64,000 nucleotides of DNA, from the NCBI GenBank assembly GCA_947488155.1, contig CANKYK010000002.1:874001-938000 (forward strand), in the 5' to 3' direction. Position 1 is the stretch's first letter; each line of letters begins with the position of its first letter. The notes beneath the pieces were generated by a model that saw only the letters and a list, made by a program, of their open reading frames with translations, ran no database searches and was not told where the DNA came from. The stretch comes from an uncultured Erythrobacter sp. (lineage in GTDB: Bacteria; Pseudomonadota; Alphaproteobacteria; Sphingomonadales; Sphingomonadaceae). Shown piece after piece: positions 9,297-18,440 of the stretch. The position numbers and the translations under genes are program-made.

Positions 9297-9311
9297 GAAC
9301 ATTTAAGGAAC
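9297..9311 (+). promoter_or_regulatory. SOS box (LexA operator) of uvrA
   Basis: GAACATTTAAGGAAC fits the alphaproteobacterial LexA operator GAAC-N7-GAAC exactly. It ends 70 bases upstream of the uvrA start and overlaps the likely -10 region. A further GTTC lies seven bases upstream of the first GAAC. Confidence 0.8.
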
Positions 9312-9381
9312 ATATCGCGCGTCCCCGGCTCTTTTTTGAAAGGGCTGGATTCATCTCTCTTTAGTCCCCAATTGGTGTGCC

Positions 9382-12378
9382 ATGTCCCTCACGAAAATCT
9401 CAGTTCGCGGTGCCAGAGAGCACAACCTCAAAGGCGTTGATATTGATCTGCCGCGTGATGCGCTGATCGTGGTCACCGGGCTGTCTGGGTCGGGTAAGAG
9501 CTCGCTCGCCTTTGATACGATCTATGCTGAGGGTCAGCGGCGCTATGTTGAGAGCCTGTCGGCCTATGCGCGCCAATTCCTTGAGATGATGCAGAAACCC
9601 GATGTTGAGCATATCGACGGGCTTTCTCCAGCGATCAGCATTGAGCAGAAGACGACCAGCCGCAATCCGCGATCAACCGTTGCGACGGTTACCGAGATTT
9701 ATGACTATATGCGTTTGCTGTGGGCCAGGGTGGGCGTGCCGTATTCACCGGCCACCGGCAAACCGATCAGCGCGCAAACCGTCAGCCAGATGGTCGACCG
9801 GGTGATGGAATTGCCAGAGGGTACGCGCGCCTATCTGCTCGCGCCGGTGGTGCGCGGGCGCAAGGGCGAATACCGCAAGGAATTGGCCGAATGGCAAAAG
9901 GCGGGCTTCACCCGTGTACGGATCGATGGAGAACTCTATCCGATCGAAGAAGCGCCAGCGATCGACAAGAAGTTCAAGCACGACATTGAAGTCGTGGTTG
10001 ATCGGATCGCGGTCAAACCCGGCATGGAAACGCGCCTGGCCGATAGTTTTGAAACCGCTCTGAAACTGGCCGAGGGGCTGGCCTATGTGGATCTGGCGGA
10101 TGGTGTGGTGCCGGGTCGCGAGGATGAGGAGCAGGGCGGCGGCGCAATGAAGGGCGCTGGCATCCCCGCCAATCGCATTGTCTTCTCAGAAAAGTTCGCT
10201 TGCCCGGTCAGCGGCTTCACCATTGAAGAGATTGAGCCGCGCCTGTTCTCGTTCAACGCGCCTCAGGGCGCCTGCGCGACCTGCGATGGTCTGGGCGAAA
10301 AACAATTGTTCGACCCGCAATTGGTGGTCCCCAATGAAGGGCTGACGTTGAAACAGGGCGCGGTTGCGCCGTGGGCGAAGAGCAATCCGCCATCCCCTTA
10401 CTATCTGCAGGTGCTGGCCAGTCTGGCAAAGGCGTATGATTTCGACCTGACGACGCCGTGGCGCGATCTGGAGCCTGATCAGCAGCTGATCATTCTGCAA
10501 GGCACCGGCGGAATGCCGGTCGAGCTGACCTTTAAAGACGGGCGCAAGGAATACACCGTGCGTAAGCCATTTGAGGGCGTGGTCGGCAATCTCAATCGCC
10601 GCCTGTTGCAAACAGACAGCGCGTGGATGCGCGAGGAGCTGTCGAAATTTCAGACCGCGCAGCCGTGCGAGAGCTGCGGCGGTAAACGCCTCAATGAAAA
10701 AGCGCTGGCGGTAAAGGTCGCGGACACAGACATCGCCGACCCGGTGAAGATGAGTGTTTCAGATGCGAAGGAGTGGTTCCTGGCACTCGACGAGAAGTTG
10801 ACCGATCAGCAATCGCAAATCGCCAAGGCTATCCTCAAAGAGATCAACGAGCGGCTGGGCTTCCTCGACAATGTGGGGCTCGATTACCTCAACCTCGATC
10901 GGACCAGCGGCACTTTGTCAGGCGGAGAAAGCCAGCGTATCCGGCTGGCCAGCCAGATCGGCAGCGGCCTGTCCGGCGTGCTTTATGTACTCGACGAGCC
11001 GAGCATTGGCCTGCACCAGCGCGACAATGACCGGTTGCTGGAGACGCTGAAACGCCTGCGCGATCTCGGCAATACGGTGATCGTGGTGGAGCATGATGAA
11101 GACGCGATCCGGCAAGCGGACCATGTCGTCGATCTGGGTCCCGGCGCGGGTGTGCGCGGCGGCGAAGTGGTGGCGCAGGGTACGCTGAAACAGATTATGA
11201 AGTCGAAGAAGTCGCTGACCGCGGACTATCTTACCGGGCGGCGTGAGATTGCTGTCCCGGCAAAGCGGCGGCCCGGCAATGGGCACAGCATCACGGTGCG
11301 CGGCGCGAGTGCGAACAACCTCAAGGATGTGACCGCCAGCATCCCCTTGGGCACATTCACCTGCATCACCGGGGTCTCTGGCTCAGGCAAATCGACCTTC
11401 ACCATCGACACGCTCTATGCCTCCGCCGCCCGCGTGCTGAATGGCGCGCGCGTGATCGCGGGCAAGCACGACAAAATCGAGGGTCTCGAATATTGCGACA
11501 AGGTGATCGAGATCGACCAATCGCCGATTGGCCGCACCCCGCGCAGCAACCCTGCGACATACACCGGCGCCTTCACCAATATCCGCGATTGGTTCGCCGG
11601 CCTGCCAGAGGCGAAGGCGCGCGGATACAAACCGGGCCGCTTCAGCTTCAACGTGAAGGGCGGGCGCTGCGAACAATGCACCGGCGACGGCCTGATCAAG
11701 ATCGAAATGCACTTCCTGCCCGACGTCTACGTCACTTGTGAGGAATGCGGCGGCAAACGCTACAACCGTGAAACGCTGGAGGTGAAGTTCAAGGGCCTCT
11801 CCATCGCCGACGTGCTGGACATGACGGTTGAGGATGCGGAGGGTTTCTTCAAGGCGGTCCCGCCGATCCGCGACAAGATGCGGATGCTGAACGAGGTCGG
11901 TCTTGGCTATGTGAAGGTTGGCCAGCAGGCGACGACGCTGTCGGGCGGCGAGGCGCAGCGGGTGAAGCTGGCGAAGGAGCTGTCCAAACGCAGCACCGGG
12001 CAGACGCTCTATATCCTGGATGAGCCGACCACGGGCCTGCACTTTGAGGATGTGCGCAAGCTGCTGGAGGTGCTGCACCGCCTGGTGGAGCAGGGCAATT
12101 CCGTGGTCGTGATTGAGCATAATCTTGATGTTATCAAGACGGCTGACTGGATCGTCGATCTCGGGCCAGAAGGCGGGGTGCGCGGCGGCGAGATTGTGGC
12201 CGCGGGCACGCCGGAGGATGTGGCGCAGGAACCGCGCAGCTTCACCGGCGGGTACTTGAAGAACATGCTGGGCAAGGGTCCGGCGAAAGTGGCACCCAAT
12301 TCCGGGGAAAAACCGGCTGCAAAACCTGCCAGTAAGACCGCGAAGACCCCGAAGAAAAAGGCGAAAGCTGGATCGTAG
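9382..12378 (+). CDS. uvrA: Excinuclease ABC subunit A
   Basis: A 998-residue UvrA, the damage-recognition ATPase of nucleotide excision repair, acting with UvrB and UvrC in the cytoplasm. Two ABC modules are visible: Walker A GLSGSGKS at residues 33-40 with signature LSGGE at about 512-516, and Walker A GVSGSGKS at 664-671 with a second LSGGE near 855. Zinc-finger cysteines are present in both halves (for example CEQC and CEEC in the second). The end carries an added lysine/alanine/proline-rich tail of about 30 residues ([17 protein letters not shown]), probably disordered. An SOS box upstream indicates LexA control. Confidence 0.98.
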   Translation: MSLTKISVRGAREHNLKGVDIDLPRDALIVVTGLSGSGKSSLAFDTIYAEGQRRYVESLSAYARQFLEMMQKPDVEHIDGLSPAISIEQKTTSRNPRSTVATVTEIYDYMRLLWARVGVPYSPATGKPISAQTVSQMVDRVMELPEGTRAYLLAPVVRGRKGEYRKELAEWQKAGFTRVRIDGELYPIEEAPAIDKKFKHDIEVVVDRIAVKPGMETRLADSFETALKLAEGLAYVDLADGVVPGREDEEQGGGAMKGAGIPANRIVFSEKFACPVSGFTIEEIEPRLFSFNAPQGACATCDGLGEKQLFDPQLVVPNEGLTLKQGAVAPWAKSNPPSPYYLQVLASLAKAYDFDLTTPWRDLEPDQQLIILQGTGGMPVELTFKDGRKEYTVRKPFEGVVGNLNRRLLQTDSAWMREELSKFQTAQPCESCGGKRLNEKALAVKVADTDIADPVKMSVSDAKEWFLALDEKLTDQQSQIAKAILKEINERLGFLDNVGLDYLNLDRTSGTLSGGESQRIRLASQIGSGLSGVLYVLDEPSIGLHQRDNDRLLETLKRLRDLGNTVIVVEHDEDAIRQADHVVDLGPGAGVRGGEVVAQGTLKQIMKSKKSLTADYLTGRREIAVPAKRRPGNGHSITVRGASANNLKDVTASIPLGTFTCITGVSGSGKSTFTIDTLYASAARVLNGARVIAGKHDKIEGLEYCDKVIEIDQSPIGRTPRSNPATYTGAFTNIRDWFAGLPEAKARGYKPGRFSFNVKGGRCEQCTGDGLIKIEMHFLPDVYVTCEECGGKRYNRETLEVKFKGLSIADVLDMTVEDAEGFFKAVPPIRDKMRMLNEVGLGYVKVGQQATTLSGGEAQRVKLAKELSKRSTGQTLYILDEPTTGLHFEDVRKLLEVLHRLVEQGNSVVVIEHNLDVIKTADWIVDLGPEGGVRGGEIVAAGTPEDVAQEPRSFTGGYLKNMLGKGPAKVAPNSGEKPAAKPASKTAKTPKKKAKAGS

Positions 12379-12510
12379 GCGCCCGCGCGCGCAGACCTCA
12401 ACATCGGCCGCCGCGCTACCCAGATTTGCTGTATTGCCATGCAGCGCGCGCTGTGTAGGATGCGCCGCGCCGGCACACGGCGTATCACTTACAATAAATG
12501 AGGGGTCTCT

Positions 12511-12828
12511 ATGCCATTTACTACCAAAGCATTCGCGCTACCCGTTGTTCTAACCGGGGGCCTTTTGCTGTCTGCCTGCGGGGCGATGGATAAAGAGGCG
12601 ATGTACGAAGAGTTTGGGAAAGCCTGCACCTCGTCCTTCGTATCCGAAGGTGGACCTGCGGAAATGGCTCAGCCGTTTTGCGATTGCTCGCTTGAGAAGG
12701 TGAAAGAGCAAGATTTGGACCAGATGGATATGCTCGATCAGGAAAAGATGACTGCTTTGGGAGAAGCCTGCGCAGAGGAGATCTTCACCGAGATTGAAGC
12801 GGGCGCGGAAGAACCCGCTGCGGAGTAA
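12511..12828 (+). CDS. Small putative lipoprotein
   Basis: A 105-residue protein with a hydrophobic signal and lipobox LLSAC at about residues 19-23, so probably a lipid-anchored envelope protein. The mature part is acidic and has four further cysteines (near 34, 53, 55 and 85), which could form two disulphides. The ribosome site GAGGGG lies about eight bases before the ATG. I do not recognise the family. A terminator follows. Confidence 0.75.
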   Translation: MPFTTKAFALPVVLTGGLLLSACGAMDKEAMYEEFGKACTSSFVSEGGPAEMAQPFCDCSLEKVKEQDLDQMDMLDQEKMTALGEACAEEIFTEIEAGAEEPAAE

Positions 12829-12880
12829 GCCCGCACGCGTGATGCTCCGTTTGGAGCTGCGCCTAGAGGTTTAGGATTTT

Positions 12881-12923
12881 GAGAGACGCGCTCTTCCTAA
12901 AGGGAGGGCGCGTTTCTCTTTTT
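12881..12923 (+). terminator. Rho-independent terminator
   Basis: GAGAGACGCGCTC pairs imperfectly with GAGGGCGCGTTTCTC across a short AT-containing loop and is followed by CTTTTTG. It lies about 50 bases after the small lipoprotein gene. Confidence 0.75.
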
Positions 12924-13059
12924 GTCAGGGTATTCTCAGTTCTCTACATCTGATATTCAAATGTACTGGCGGGCGCTTGACCTAGCTAGCCTCCCCAAGT
13001 TTCTAGGATTGCTCAATTAAAATGTGTGACTGACACTTCGCAAGGTCTTTGCAGTTGGC

Positions 13060-13602
13060 TTAGACTCCATACCTCTTATTGCCGCCTGATGTGATACAAT
13101 AGCGACCACCTCGCGGGCCAATACACACCCGTGATCCACGACAAGGACAATTTCCGCGATAGTACTGGCGGGGACGCGCTGTCGGTTTCGGAGCTGGTCG
13201 AGAGCGAGATACGTACCGGCTTGAAATCCAAAAATCCCCTGCATCACTGGCGATCTTGAGCCACTCGCCTGAGCGGTCGACTACGCGGACCGATGAACGG
13301 AATGATACTTTCGTAATGACTTGGCTAGTGACGCGCGGAGCAGATCGACCATTTAGCGTTGATGCCGTTACGTACACGGTTTGTTGTGGCTGATATTTGA
13401 GAGATTCTCCGGATGGCGGAGCATTACTTTCTTTATCTTCAACGACGTGCTTATCGTTGGATGTGGGCTGACTCACTAACGATTGAACCTCATCGACCGT
13501 TTTATCGTCACCATCATCGCCTCCGAAAATAGAGGGAATTGCCGCAAAGAAAACTAGAACAAGCGCTAAGCAACCTAGTGTTGAATTTTGTTTCTTCGCC
13601 AT
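13060..13602 (-). CDS. Secreted or anchored SH3-domain protein with PRGG motif
   Basis: 180 residues. A hydrophobic helix at about 10-27 anchors or exports the protein. Residues about 70-135 form a bacterial SH3-like module (VYVTASTLNGRSAP ... WISSRYVS). The C-terminus reads CIGPRGGRYCITSGGNKRYG, like the short GPRGGxY...GxKxY motif found at the ends of some nucleases and surface proteins. Such SH3 domains usually bind cell-wall peptides. Base composition is clearly more AT-rich than neighbouring genes, which may point to recent acquisition. No partner gene is adjacent. Confidence 0.75.
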   Translation of the reverse strand: MAKKQNSTLGCLALVLVFFAAIPSIFGGDDGDDKTVDEVQSLVSQPTSNDKHVVEDKESNAPPSGESLKYQPQQTVYVTASTLNGRSAPRVTSQVITKVSFRSSVRVVDRSGEWLKIASDAGDFWISSRYVSRSRPAPKPTARPRQYYRGNCPCRGSRVCIGPRGGRYCITSGGNKRYGV

Positions 13603-13752
13603 GAATGCCCCCTTTTTTTTGAATAATGAGTACTAAGTCAAACTTATTTATAGTTCAATTGCATAGCGGGTTGTATGATTTAACCTGTCCTACATGCGAA
13701 AGTTCCTATAACTGGTCCTGTTCCCTTGAACTGAAATCAAAGGCGAACGACC

Positions 13753-13911
13753 ATGGCCCAAAGCCCAACATTCCCCTCGCGCGGTCCCTATGATGCGCGC
13801 CGCAAACTCCTCCAAAGCCCCTATCCCACGCGCCCGGGAGACCCCGGACCGGCTGAACACGCGCGCAGCTGGCTCGCGCATGTCGAGGCTGGGCGAATAG
13901 TGAGAGGGTAA
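13753..13911 (+). CDS. Possible small protein of 52 residues
   Basis: A short frame from ATG 13753 to TAA 13911 with AAAGGCG about ten bases upstream. The predicted peptide begins MAQSPTFPSRGPYDARRKLL and has an ordinary mix of residues. Codon third positions are GC-rich, like those of real genes here. It stands just before the repeat island. It could also be the remnant of a longer gene. No family is recognised. Confidence 0.4.
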   Translation: MAQSPTFPSRGPYDARRKLLQSPYPTRPGDPGPAEHARSWLAHVEAGRIVRG

Positions 13912-13953
13912 GATGGTTTTTTGGTGTGTTTGTTTGGACCTCAAACGCCGGGC

Positions 13954-14033
13954 GCAGCGCATCCGCGCTGTTTGGCTTTCGCGGCATAAGCCGCGGCGAC
14001 CAGTCGGCCTTGCGGTCCGCTGGTCGCGGACCG
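13954..14033. repeat. Palindromic repeat-like sequence
   Basis: Dense inverted repeats: CGCGGCATAAGCCGCG (13979-13994) and GCGACCAG ... CTGGTCGC (13996-14028). The segment CGCATCCGCGCT at 13959 is the reverse complement of AGCGCGGATGCG found after the second 72-bp element at 14865. This suggests a related element in the opposite orientation. Not coding as far as I can see. Confidence 0.45.
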
Positions 14034-14048
14034 AGCTATTCCAAGCCA

Positions 14049-14181
14049 GCGATCTTGTACCAAGAACCTTGGTGCCATCCGAACTACCTCGCGCCAAGGC
14101 TCTTGGCGCTACCCCGCGATCTTACACCAAGAACCTTGGAACTACCTCATCGACCTCGCGCCAGGAACCTTGGTCCCACGC
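14049..14181. repeat. Degenerate tandem repeat with CCAAG/CTTGG palindromes
   Basis: Two copies of a unit of roughly 65 bases. Each begins GCGATCTT and contains CCAAGAACCTTGG, then an AACTACCTC box, and later a second palindrome (GCGCCAAGGCTCTTGGCGC in unit 1, CCAGGAACCTTGG in unit 2). Four palindromic cores in 120 bases are not explained by any gene. They might be a protein-binding array or decayed mobile palindromes. Confidence 0.6.
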
Positions 14182-14200
14182 AATTGGCTTGGAATGGTTC

Positions 14201-14272
14201 GCGAGCCGAAGGCGAGTGCAAGGGCGCACGCCCGCCCGCAGCGACGCGACCTTTAGGTCGCATGAGCGAGGA
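14201..14272 (+). repeat. 72-bp palindromic element, copy 1 (non-coding)
   Basis: Identical at 71 of 72 positions to 14785-14856. It contains the inverted repeats GGGCGCACGCCC and GCGACCTTTAGGTCGC. This copy lies between genes, 75 bases upstream of the start at 14348. Confidence 0.85.
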
Positions 14273-14347
14273 TAGCCGAGTGAGCGGATGCGAACGCCGG
14301 CGCCTGAGGCGAAACAAATAAACCTCCCAAAGGAATCACAAAACACC

Positions 14348-15151
14348 ATGACCCAACTCCTCCCCCTTCCATCCGTCCCGCCCGCGCTGACCCCGGCGCG
14401 GCGTGCGGCCTTCCTCGAAAACCTGCGCCTCTACGGCAATGTTCGGCTTGCGTGCCGGGCCGCTTCGCTCAGCCCGCAAACCGCCTACCGTGCGCGCCAG
14501 GCAGAGCTGCGCTTTATGACCGAATGGGACGCGGCACTTGTCGTAGCTCGCACCCATGTCGAGGCGATCCTCGCCGATCGCGCGATCAGCGGGGTGACCG
14601 AAAAAGTGTTCTATCACGGCGAGGAAGTGGCGACCCGCACCCGCTATGACAGCCGCCTGCTGTTGGCGCATCTCGCACGGCTTGACCGATTGGCAGAGCG
14701 GATTGAGCAGAAAGAGGCGGAGGAGGCGCGGCTAAGAGCACAAAGCCAAACGCGAAGCACGTACGGCTGCGACCAGCACCAATCGCGAGCCGCAGGCGAG
14801 TGCAAGGGCGCACGCCCGCCCGCAGCGACGCGACCTTTAGGTCGCATGAGCGAGGAAATCGCGAGCGCGGATGCGCTTGCGGAACAACAAAAAACTCAAA
14901 ACAACTCCTCCCCCTTAAATCCCCCGATACCCGAGCTGGAACAGCGCCTGATGGCGATGGAGGCGGAGCGGCCCCTCACCGCGCGGGCCGTGCATCAATT
15001 CGACGATCCGGGCGAGGCGGAGGCGGCGCAATTGTGCGCTTTTGAGGCGGGGATGGATAGGTGGTGGGCCGTGGCCCGCACGCAGGACTTGCCAGAGCAT
15101 ATCGCGGAGGGCGCTATGACCGAATATTCCGATCAATCTGGGGATGAATGA
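14348..15151 (+). CDS. Helix-turn-helix protein carrying an in-frame repeat element
   Basis: The ATG at 14348 follows AAAGGAA at a slightly long spacing and gives 267 residues. Residues about 15-60 (NVRLACRAASLSPQTAYRARQ) look like a DNA-binding helix-turn-helix of the kind seen in phage terminase small subunits and related sphingomonad proteins. Residues about 146-170 are encoded by the second copy of the 72-bp element, which adds a stretch reading GECKGARPPAATRPLGR without breaking the frame. The remainder is charged and alanine-rich. No phage genes are nearby, so a free-standing regulator or a phage remnant are both possible. Confidence 0.7.
   Translation: MTQLLPLPSVPPALTPARRAAFLENLRLYGNVRLACRAASLSPQTAYRARQAELRFMTEWDAALVVARTHVEAILADRAISGVTEKVFYHGEEVATRTRYDSRLLLAHLARLDRLAERIEQKEAEEARLRAQSQTRSTYGCDQHQSRAAGECKGARPPAATRPLGRMSEEIASADALAEQQKTQNNSSPLNPPIPELEQRLMAMEAERPLTARAVHQFDDPGEAEAAQLCAFEAGMDRWWAVARTQDLPEHIAEGAMTEYSDQSGDE
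14785..14856 (+). repeat. 72-bp palindromic element, copy 2 (inside a coding region)
   Basis: Second copy of the element at 14201-14272 with one mismatch. It has 72 bases, a multiple of three, and no stop codon in the frame of the host gene, so it is translated as an extra 24 residues. The following sequence GAGCGCGGATGCG partly matches GAGTGAGCGGATGCG after copy 1, so the ancestral element may be longer. Confidence 0.85.
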
Positions 15152-15174
15152 CGCGCATGGTTTTTGCCCCTGGA

Positions 15175-15197
15175 CTGTGTTCCATGTGTTCCAAGCG
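15175..15197 (+). repeat. 23-bp motif with GTGTTCCA direct repeat, copy 1
   Basis: CTGTGTTCCATGTGTTCCAAGCG matches the reverse complement of 45203-45225 at 22 of 23 positions. It holds two GTGTTCCA boxes in tandem. It lies just after the HTH gene and before a converging minus-strand gene. Function unknown. Confidence 0.5.
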
Positions 15198-15240
15198 AGG
15201 CGGGCATGCGGCGAGTTGAGGCGCAGTGAGGGAGGGCGCG

Positions 15241-15576
15241 CTAATGCGGCCACTGGCTCTCGACGATGTCCTTGGCTTCCCTGAGGCCCAGACCGGTGTG
15301 CTTGCGCACGAGCTTGATCGCTTCGATCTTGCTCCCTCTTGCGAAGGCCGCGCGGATCTTGGGATGATCGCTAAGGTCTATGGCGCCAGATGCCGGGGTG
15401 ATGGCCGGGTTGGCCTGCGGCGGCGTGAGCCGGCCGGGCGTGTGGGTGTGGTTGGCAAAGCTGGAGGCGTCGCGGCGTTGCTGCTCGATCATGTCGTCGC
15501 CCGTGCGCCTCAACACGATGACGGCAAGGATGAAGCCGGTGACCATGCCTGCGGCGAACAGGAGTATGCTCTCCAT
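15241..15576 (-). CDS. Membrane protein with L7/L12-like C-terminal domain
   Basis: 111 residues. One N-terminal transmembrane helix (about 4-22), a charged linker, then residues about 80-108 reading KIEAIKLVRKHTGLGLREAKDIVE. This matches the C-terminal domain of ribosomal protein L7/L12, a module also used in small non-ribosomal proteins. The start overlaps the stop of the rlpA-like gene by one base (TGATG), so the two are translationally coupled. Its role is unknown. Confidence 0.75.
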   Translation of the reverse strand: MESILLFAAGMVTGFILAVIVLRRTGDDMIEQQRRDASSFANHTHTPGRLTPPQANPAITPASGAIDLSDHPKIRAAFARGSKIEAIKLVRKHTGLGLREAKDIVESQWPH

Positions 15577-16163
15577 CAGCGGGCAACCAGCTCCAGATTG
15601 ACGCGGGCATGGCCTCTGCTGATCATGCCGATCCGCTCGGCCGCTGCGCGCGAGAGGTCGATGACGCGGCCTTTCACGAATGGGCCGCGATCGTTGATAC
15701 GCACCGTGACGGCGCGGCCATTGCGCGGGTTGGTGACGCGAACCATGCTGCCAAAGGGCAGGGTCTTATGGGCGGCGGTCATGGCGCGCATGTTGAAGCG
15801 TTCGCCATTGGCGGTGAGGCGGCCGTTGAAGCGGCGGCCATAGTAGGATGCGATCCCGCTGCCGAGATTGCGGATGCTGCGCGGCTCTGGCGGCTTAGGC
15901 TCTGCGGGTGGTTCAAAGCTGGTGAGGTCGACGGCGCCGGGGGAGACGGTAATGGGACTGGGCGCGGTGTTGTAAGGTGCGAACTGTGCGCCAAACGAGG
16001 CTGCGGATAGGGAGGCTGCTTGAGGAGGTTGCGGGGGCGCGGGGGAGGCGCTGTCTTGCTGAGCAAGCGTGCTGGAGGGAACGGATGCGAACAGGAGCGT
16101 GGCCGTGGCTACGCCAACGCCGCTTGCGCAAACTCGCTTTCCTACCCCTCTCATAATGCGCAT
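15576..16163 (-). CDS. rlpA: RlpA-like septal ring lytic transglycosylase family protein
   Basis: 195 residues with an export signal ending near SSTLAQQ, a proline-rich linker, and a double-psi beta-barrel domain at about 100-192. That domain contains [39 protein letters not shown] and INDRGPF, all hallmarks of RlpA. RlpA proteins act on peptidoglycan glycan strands at the septum. The C-terminal SPOR domain of longer RlpA proteins is missing, as in many alphaproteobacterial forms. The first gene of a two-gene unit with the L7/L12-like protein. Confidence 0.9.
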   Translation of the reverse strand: MRIMRGVGKRVCASGVGVATATLLFASVPSSTLAQQDSASPAPPQPPQAASLSAASFGAQFAPYNTAPSPITVSPGAVDLTSFEPPAEPKPPEPRSIRNLGSGIASYYGRRFNGRLTANGERFNMRAMTAAHKTLPFGSMVRVTNPRNGRAVTVRINDRGPFVKGRVIDLSRAAAERIGMISRGHARVNLELVAR

Positions 16164-17025
16164 GGTTTAGGCGAGAATCGGGTGAGAGCACAATTGCGCG
16201 AGGCTCTGATTGCCCGGTTTGATGCCCGTTCTGACGCGACTTGTGACTGGGACTTGCCCGGTTGATGTGCTGTTGTGGGGCGAGGATGGGGATGGCTCTT
16301 TGACATCCGAGCTTTGGGGAGCTCTTCAGATTGAGCTGATCAGGCAGGTGTCGAGCAGCCCTAGGCGAAAATCAGGTGTGCAAAGCAAATGGGGCCGGCA
16401 TTGCTGCCGACCCCACTCTTACCGCCGCGTGGTCAACTTGCTTGGCGAACCTCGCAAGATGCACTTGGCATCCGGTTTCTGGCCTCCGCACGATGTACGG
16501 CGGGCTTTTCACCAGTGCTCGCACCGGCATCCAGCTTCACTTGCAAGCAGTCTCTGCATCCCTGAACCGAAGTTCCTGTTTGCATCCTCTGCTCCTCGGG
16601 CGGAGCTGAGACCATCAATCTGTATTGCCTTCGATCTCAAACAGTCGATCGGGGTCCAACCCTTTTCGCCCTCAATCGCCGACCAAATTGGTGGCCATCC
16701 GATGGGTCTGCTTCGCGATCTCCTCAAACGATCCAGTCTGGGTTTGGCCGAAGCCTTTGCCGCACTGTCTCTCAAAGTTCGCGTGGACAATCACCACCGC
16801 GTCGATCGTTACAAAAAGTTCTTAAACACAGTGCCTTACGGCGCTCTCTTCAATCTCTTTTCTGCCCTTTCGATGTTTAGAAGCTGCGCCCAAAAACCGA
16901 GTCGCGCAAGTGTTGCAACCCCGACTTATCCACTTTTGCCAAGATCACTTGTGGAGGAGGGTGGATAAGTCAGCGGCTCGTCGCAATCGTGAATTGAGCG
17001 CTGCAAAATATGCCTGTTCTCGCGA
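16164..17025. other. 860-base gap without a confident gene
   Basis: Open frames exist on both strands (a 252-residue one on plus is the longest), but none has a convincing ribosome site, family signature or the codon pattern of neighbouring genes. A hairpin GGGGCCGGCA ... TGCCGACCCC lies near 16391-16414. A perfect 10-bp inverted repeat with DnaA-box-like arms is at 16924-16970. The region may hold a decayed gene. Confidence 0.5.
16924..16970. repeat. Inverted repeat with two DnaA-box-like arms
   Basis: ACTTATCCAC (16924-16933) and GTGGATAAGT (16961-16970) are exact reverse complements separated by 27 bases. Each arm holds 8 of the 9 bases of the DnaA consensus TTATCCACA. It lies 56 bases past the 3' end of argG. 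It could be a DnaA-binding site or just a hairpin. Confidence 0.45.
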
Positions 17026-18258
17026 TCAGCGACTGCCTCTGCGGCCTCTTTGAGCGAGCAGTTTGAGTCGCAGCGCATTCAATTTGATGAAGCCTTCAGC
17101 GTCCTGCTGATCGTATGCACCCGCATCGTCTTCGAATGTGACGACATCTTCGCTGTAGAGATTGTAGTCGACATCGGCGCGCCGGCCCACGACCTGGGCA
17201 TTGCCTTTGTAAAGCTTGAGACGGACATCGCCGGTTACACCGATCTGGCTGTGATCAATCGCGGCCTGCAGCATCTCACGCTCTGGCGCGAACCAAAAGC
17301 CGTTGTAGATCAGCTCTGCATAGCGTGGCATCAACTCGTCCTTAAGGTGAGCAGCGCCGCGATCCAGCGTCAGTTGCTCAATGCCTCGGTGCGCGCGGGC
17401 ATAGATCTCACCGCCCGGAGTTTCGTACATGCCGCGCGACTTCATGCCCACAAAGCGGTTCTCAACAAGATCAAGTCGGCCAATGCCATGCTTGCGGCCG
17501 AGATTGTTGAGTGCGGTTAGCAGCGTGGCCGGGCTCATCGCCTCGCCATTTAGCGCAACGCCGTCACCGGATTCAAAAGCGATAGTGATGTATTCCGGCT
17601 CGTCCGGCGCGTCCTCAGGATTGACCGTGCGAGAGTAGACGTAATCAGGCGTTTCTTCCCACGGGTCCTCGAGCACTTTGCCTTCAGATGAAGTGTGCAG
17701 CAGGTTTGCGTCGGTGGAGAAGGGACTTTCACCGCGCTTATCCTTTGGCACGTCAATCTGATGCGCTTCAGCCCAAGTGATCAGCGCGGTGCGGCTAGTG
17801 AGGTCCCATTCGCGCCAGGGGGCGATAACTTGAATGTCGGGGTTCAACGCATAGGCAGAAAGCTCAAAGCGCACTTGGTCGTTGCCCTTGCCGGTTGCGC
17901 CGTGGGCGATGGCGTCTGCGCCAGTTTCCGCAGCGATCTCTACCAAACGCTTTGAGATCAGTGGGCGGGCGATCGAAGTGCCGAGCAGATAGTCGCCTTC
18001 ATAGCGGGCATTGGCGCGCATCATCGGGAAGATGAAATCGCGCACGAATTCCTCGCGCAGATCTTCGATGAAGATGTGTTTGTCCGGGATGCCCATCGCG
18101 CGTGCTTTTGTCCGAGCAGGCTCAATCTCTTCGCCTTGGCCGAGATCAGCGGTGAAGGTGACCACCTCAAGTCCGCGCTCAACCTCCAGCCATTTGGCAA
18201 TCACAGAAGTATCAAGACCGCCTGAATAAGCGAGAACTACACGTTTGATATCGGACAT
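17026..18258 (-). CDS. argG: Argininosuccinate synthase
   Basis: 410 residues. The ATG at 18258 has AAGGTG five bases upstream; a GTG two codons earlier is possible. The enzyme joins citrulline and aspartate using ATP in arginine synthesis. The ATP-binding loop AYSGGLDTS is at about residues 10-18, and the family signatures [13 protein letters not shown] and [16 protein letters not shown] follow. The length is normal. No other arginine gene is adjacent, so it appears to be a single-gene unit. Confidence 0.97.
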   Translation of the reverse strand: MSDIKRVVLAYSGGLDTSVIAKWLEVERGLEVVTFTADLGQGEEIEPARTKARAMGIPDKHIFIEDLREEFVRDFIFPMMRANARYEGDYLLGTSIARPLISKRLVEIAAETGADAIAHGATGKGNDQVRFELSAYALNPDIQVIAPWREWDLTSRTALITWAEAHQIDVPKDKRGESPFSTDANLLHTSSEGKVLEDPWEETPDYVYSRTVNPEDAPDEPEYITIAFESGDGVALNGEAMSPATLLTALNNLGRKHGIGRLDLVENRFVGMKSRGMYETPGGEIYARAHRGIEQLTLDRGAAHLKDELMPRYAELIYNGFWFAPEREMLQAAIDHSQIGVTGDVRLKLYKGNAQVVGRRADVDYNLYSEDVVTFEDDAGAYDQQDAEGFIKLNALRLKLLAQRGRRGSR

Positions 18259-18440
18259 TGTCACACCTTCATCTCGGCGCCGCGCGCCTTAGTCATTTCG
18301 TCAAGGGGCCGCTAACAGGGGAGGGGATGCGGAGCAATGCTTGTGAGCGGTGATGCACGCTTCACGGACAGGCCAAAGCTTGTGAAAGGCATGGTTGATC
18401 ACAATATCTGTGCCTCAACCGGGTCAGAGGGATCACGATT

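Noticed and set aside
11383..12120. A 245-codon minus-strand open frame
   Set aside because: It is antisense to the conserved second half of uvrA and has no family features.
13690..14321. Longer open frames across the repeat island on both strands
   Set aside because: They run through palindromic repeats and their predicted peptides simply translate the repeats.
14348..15151. Prophage terminase region
   Set aside because: Only a short HTH similarity; no other phage genes, integrase or attachment site are nearby.
16210..16968. A 252-codon plus-strand open frame in the argG-rlpA gap
   Set aside because: No ribosome site, unusual residue composition and no recognisable domain. I leave the interval as unassigned.
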